A stretch of DNA of 15,118 nt from an uncultured Peptococcaceae bacterium. Lineage in GTDB: Bacteria > Bacillota > Peptococcia > Peptococcales > Peptococcaceae. This document shows, one piece after another, positions 13,068 through 15,118 of the stretch. Each line of letters opens with the position of its first letter. Positions within the stretch are counted from its first letter, which is position 1. Location of the stretch: contig CABVBB010000008.1 in the NCBI GenBank assembly GCA_902496505.1, positions 1 to 15,118 on the forward strand. Reading direction: 5' to 3'. The notes under the pieces are model-generated. The model saw only the letters and a list, made by a program, of their open reading frames with translations. It was not told the DNA's origin and ran no database searches. A program made the position numbers and the translations under genes.

Positions 13068-13130
13068 ATTTTCCCTATAAACGACCAATTTTCCCTAAAA
13101 CAAAGTGGTCAGCCCGCTATCTGCTATGAT
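13068..13130 (+). promoter_or_regulatory. Putative LytTR-controlled promoter after kinase 2
   Basis: ATTTTCCCTA occurs at 13068-13077 and again at 13088-13097, exactly 20 bp apart, each followed by A-rich sequence. TATGAT (13125-13130) is the -10 candidate, 33 bp from the second TCCC, against 34 bp in the agrBD promoter. No good -35 exists, as expected for an activator-dependent promoter. Transcription would start near 13137. Confidence 0.6.
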
Positions 13131-13136
13131 AGAAAA

Positions 13137-13340
13137 AACCAGTACAAGAACACACTTTGCTGGTCATGAGGGGCTGGTAAAGCTGTCATTAGGGGAGATG
13201 GCTTTGCTGGGAACGCACCTTTGTGTTCCAAAGGGGAAAATGCAGCCACCCAAGAAGTCACTGCTGACACGATGTTTTCATTGCTGGGAAATGAGTGGGA
13301 AACAGGGAAAAGCTGCCGCCTGATCAGGCGGCAGCTTTTT
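13137..13340 (+). ncRNA. Candidate regulatory RNA (RNAIII-like position)
   Basis: About 200 bases lie between a putative LytTR-dependent promoter and a strong terminator, with no convincing gene. An internal hairpin can form near 13202-13234: CTTT, GGAA and CAC pair with GTG, TTCC and AAAG across small bulges. The only sizeable open frame on this strand (GTG at 13105) starts upstream of the predicted transcription start, has no ribosome site and ends inside the terminator stem. In S. aureus the AgrA-regulated effector is the RNA RNAIII; this transcript occupies a comparable place but shares no recognised sequence with it. Confidence 0.45.
13311..13340 (+). terminator. Strong terminator between kinase 2 region and lipoprotein
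   Basis: AGCTGCCGCCTGA (13311-13323) is followed without a loop break by its perfect complement TCAGGCGGCAGCT (13324-13336), with AAAA before and TTTTT at the exit. It can act in both directions. Confidence 0.9.
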
Positions 13341-13367
13341 CGATTGATCGAGAAAGTGGGGATAAAG

Positions 13368-14516
13368 ATGAAGAAAACGATCGTGAAACTGATCAGTTTA
13401 TTGTTGAGCCTGCTGCTTTTGGCGGGCTGTATAGGACAAAAGCAGCCAGTGGAAAGGGTCAAAGTTTTGGAAAATCAGGGGGAAATAAATGCAGCCATTG
13501 CGTTTACCCCGTTTTATTATACGATTTTTGAGAAGCGGCAGCCCGGCTGCTTATACGATCAGGGACAAGAAATAGCTACGCCGGATTCGTCGCTGCTCGG
13601 GATGGATAACGCGCTCCCTGCGGAGGGGATAGAACCCCTGCTGGCATATTTTCAGGCAGAAGATATCGATGAGCTGACGGCTCAGCTGGGGCAATATATG
13701 TATTATCAGGCATACGCCGAAGGAAGGATGTTTGTCTTCTGTGACCATGCTAAGAAGATCGTGCATCTCATCGCAGAACAGAGCGGGCATATCCAGCATA
13801 TGATCTGTGAAACGGAGATTTCGGCTATACCAGACTTTGTGGGCAGAGATGAAGACCATTTTTATGTCATCCTGCAGGAAAACACGGAGTATGGCAGAGG
13901 CTTGATCGAAAAGCCGCAGGTTATTATATATGCCTACGATTTCAGTCAAGCGACATTGGAGAGTATGTCGTTTCAGATCGAGGATGTGGCTTACGATGGC
14001 TGGATCAAGGACTGGTTTGTCGAGAAGGGGAAGCAGTATTTTCTGATAGATGAGTATATAACGGATGATACAGCAGAGTACTATGGAATAGAGGCGCGTG
14101 AGCTGCCAGATCGTGTTGTGGCAGTCGATATGGCGGAAGGATCAGTGACACAATTTCCGCTGTCTACAGTGAACACAGATTTCATCTTTTGGGAAGAGGG
14201 CGCCTTGCATTGGGGGGAGATGCAAACCGTAGCAGGGCATAGTGAACTGATCCTCCATTCTGAACGGTCGGCAAAACGGATCATTTTGGCAGAGGGGCCG
14301 ATATACGCGTGGTTTCGGCCTTTTTATCATCAGGGGCAGCTTTATTTGGATGTCGAGGGCGCTGGACTGGAGCCGTATAAAAAAGGTGTGCTGGTCGTCG
14401 ATACGCAGGCAGGCAAAGTGCTTCAGCTGATCGCCTTTGATGATCCAGAGGCTGATGTCATTTTTGTCCGCTATCTGATGAAGCTGCCAGACGGTCAGTA
14501 TGTGGATCTGCGCTAA
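13368..14516 (+). CDS. Predicted lipoprotein of unknown function
   Basis: 382 residues from the ATG at 13368, chosen because the product begins with a lipoprotein signal peptide: MKKTIVK, a hydrophobic stretch, then the lipobox LLAGC with Cys21. The longer open frame to 13221 would bury this signal and passes through the terminator. The ribosome site is weak (GGGG, 6-7 bases upstream). The mature protein is acidic, rich in aromatic residues and beta-strand-like repeats (for example DRVVAVDMAEGSVTQFPLS, GVLVVDTQAGKVLQLIAF), which suggests a beta-propeller-like fold but no recognised domain. It should be anchored to the outer face of the cytoplasmic membrane. Its place directly after the agr-like locus makes it a possible target or co-inherited gene; that link is inferred. 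Confidence 0.8.
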   Translation: MKKTIVKLISLLLSLLLLAGCIGQKQPVERVKVLENQGEINAAIAFTPFYYTIFEKRQPGCLYDQGQEIATPDSSLLGMDNALPAEGIEPLLAYFQAEDIDELTAQLGQYMYYQAYAEGRMFVFCDHAKKIVHLIAEQSGHIQHMICETEISAIPDFVGRDEDHFYVILQENTEYGRGLIEKPQVIIYAYDFSQATLESMSFQIEDVAYDGWIKDWFVEKGKQYFLIDEYITDDTAEYYGIEARELPDRVVAVDMAEGSVTQFPLSTVNTDFIFWEEGALHWGEMQTVAGHSELILHSERSAKRIILAEGPIYAWFRPFYHQGQLYLDVEGAGLEPYKKGVLVVDTQAGKVLQLIAFDDPEADVIFVRYLMKLPDGQYVDLR

Positions 14517-14591
14517 AGGAAATAGTTTCCACTATGCTGAGCGCTTTCAGGTCCAGTTGAAGTCCAGGAGTAAGGGAAAGGGAGGATGAGG

Positions 14592-15118
14592 ATGAAACGG
14601 TTTCTATATTGTGCGGCGGCGATCATTATGGTTGTAGTGGTGCTTTGCATTTTTATGCCAGGAAAAGCAGATAGTGGTCAGAGAAGCGGTAAGACAAAAG
14701 ACTACAACGAGGTCTATGAGCTGCTTCACCTCAGCCTGCCGAGGGATACGGTGCGTTTGTCGGAGCAAGGGGAGCAGGACAATTTTCACGGCGATGGCTG
14801 CCGTCTGCTGGTCTTTCAGCTCAGCCCGGCAGGGCAGGAAAGCCTCATGCAGCAAAGTTTTTTTGCCAGCTGGAGTCGGCTGCCCATGGAAAAGACGCTG
14901 CAAGATAAGCTGAGCGTTAGGTTTCAGGCAGATGATGTGACAGTAGAAGGGGCACTTGAGGGCGCGCAGGGGTATTATATCGTCTTGAGCCATAACTACA
15001 GCTATGTGCTCAATACCCAAAACAAGCAGGCTGCGGAGGCGTCATTCCCTACACATGATGATCTGTGGCGGAATATCGTTTGGGCTGTCTTGGATACCCA
15101 AAATCATCAGCTGATGAT
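14592..15118 (+). CDS. Membrane-anchored or secreted protein of unknown function (3' end missing)
   Basis: The frame is open from the ATG at 14592 to the window edge (175 codons) with GGGAGG 6-7 bases upstream. An in-phase ATG at 14586 is less well placed. The product starts MKRFLYCAAA with a single hydrophobic segment (about residues 4-22), then a hydrophilic extracytoplasmic part beginning GKADSGQRSGKTKDYNEVY. The segment could be an uncleaved anchor or a signal peptide; no clear lipobox is seen. No domain is recognised. It follows the lipoprotein by 75 bp with no terminator between, so both may be co-transcribed. Confidence 0.75.
   Translation, partial: MKRFLYCAAAIIMVVVVLCIFMPGKADSGQRSGKTKDYNEVYELLHLSLPRDTVRLSEQGEQDNFHGDGCRLLVFQLSPAGQESLMQQSFFASWSRLPMEKTLQDKLSVRFQADDVTVEGALEGAQGYYIVLSHNYSYVLNTQNKQAAEASFPTHDDLWRNIVWAVLDTQNHQLM

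Noticed and set aside
13105..13323. 72-codon frame starting at GTG between kinase 2 and the lipoprotein
   Set aside because: Starts upstream of the predicted transcription start, has no ribosome site at GTG or at the internal ATG overlapping the -10, and its stop lies inside the terminator stem.

Overview
The window looks like a chromosomal segment of a low-to-mid G+C Bacillota (Firmicutes). The evidence is Shine-Dalgarno sequences of the GGAGG type, many Rho-independent terminators, two near-consensus parS sites, and an AgrB/AgrD/AgrC/AgrA-type peptide-signalling locus, which is a Bacillota hallmark. Base composition near 50% G+C and a type I-C-like CRISPR repeat would fit Negativicutes such as the Acidaminococcus/Phascolarctobacterium group, but that placement is a guess.

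Layout. (a) 1-2383: the 3' part of an RclA-like flavin disulfide-reductase-family gene and a co-directional HxlR/DUF24 redox-type regulator face a divergent-strand panE (ketopantoate reductase). Between the convergent ends lie two tandem parS-like sites and a strong bidirectional terminator. (b) 2400-3205: a promoter with an extended -10, about 190 bp of G+C-rich transcribed sequence, and a small CRISPR array (seven repeats, six spacers, type I-C-like repeat) closed by a terminator. No cas gene is in view. (c) 3290-5340: a solitary terD gene and a class II Fic (AMPylase-type) gene, followed by one isolated, decayed CRISPR repeat 5 bp after the fic stop. (d) 5550-7750: sucCD, encoding an ADP-forming succinyl-CoA-ligase-type enzyme, with an inverted repeat lying inside its promoter.

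(e) 7760-15118: an unusual agr-like quorum-sensing locus, all on the + strand. The order is LytTR response regulator 1, AgrC-like kinase 1, terminator, AgrB peptidase overlapping a 43-residue AgrD pre-peptide, terminator, LytTR response regulator 2, AgrC-like kinase 2, a candidate regulatory RNA, a lipoprotein, and a membrane-anchored protein cut by the window end. One signal-producing pair is thus flanked by two complete, paralogous two-component systems. The agrBD promoter has a 20-bp spacer between -35 and -10. It shares TCCC-type direct repeats, at the same distance from the -10, with the promoter-like sequence in front of the candidate RNA. This suggests both are targets of one or both LytTR regulators.

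How it may work (inference): AgrB processes AgrD to a thiolactone peptide, probably with a five-residue Cys-Met-Thr-Glu-Tyr ring. Kinases 1 and/or 2 sense it. The phosphorylated LytTR regulators activate agrBD in an autoinduction loop, and also a non-coding transcript placed where an RNAIII-like effector would be. The two exported proteins downstream are of unknown function.
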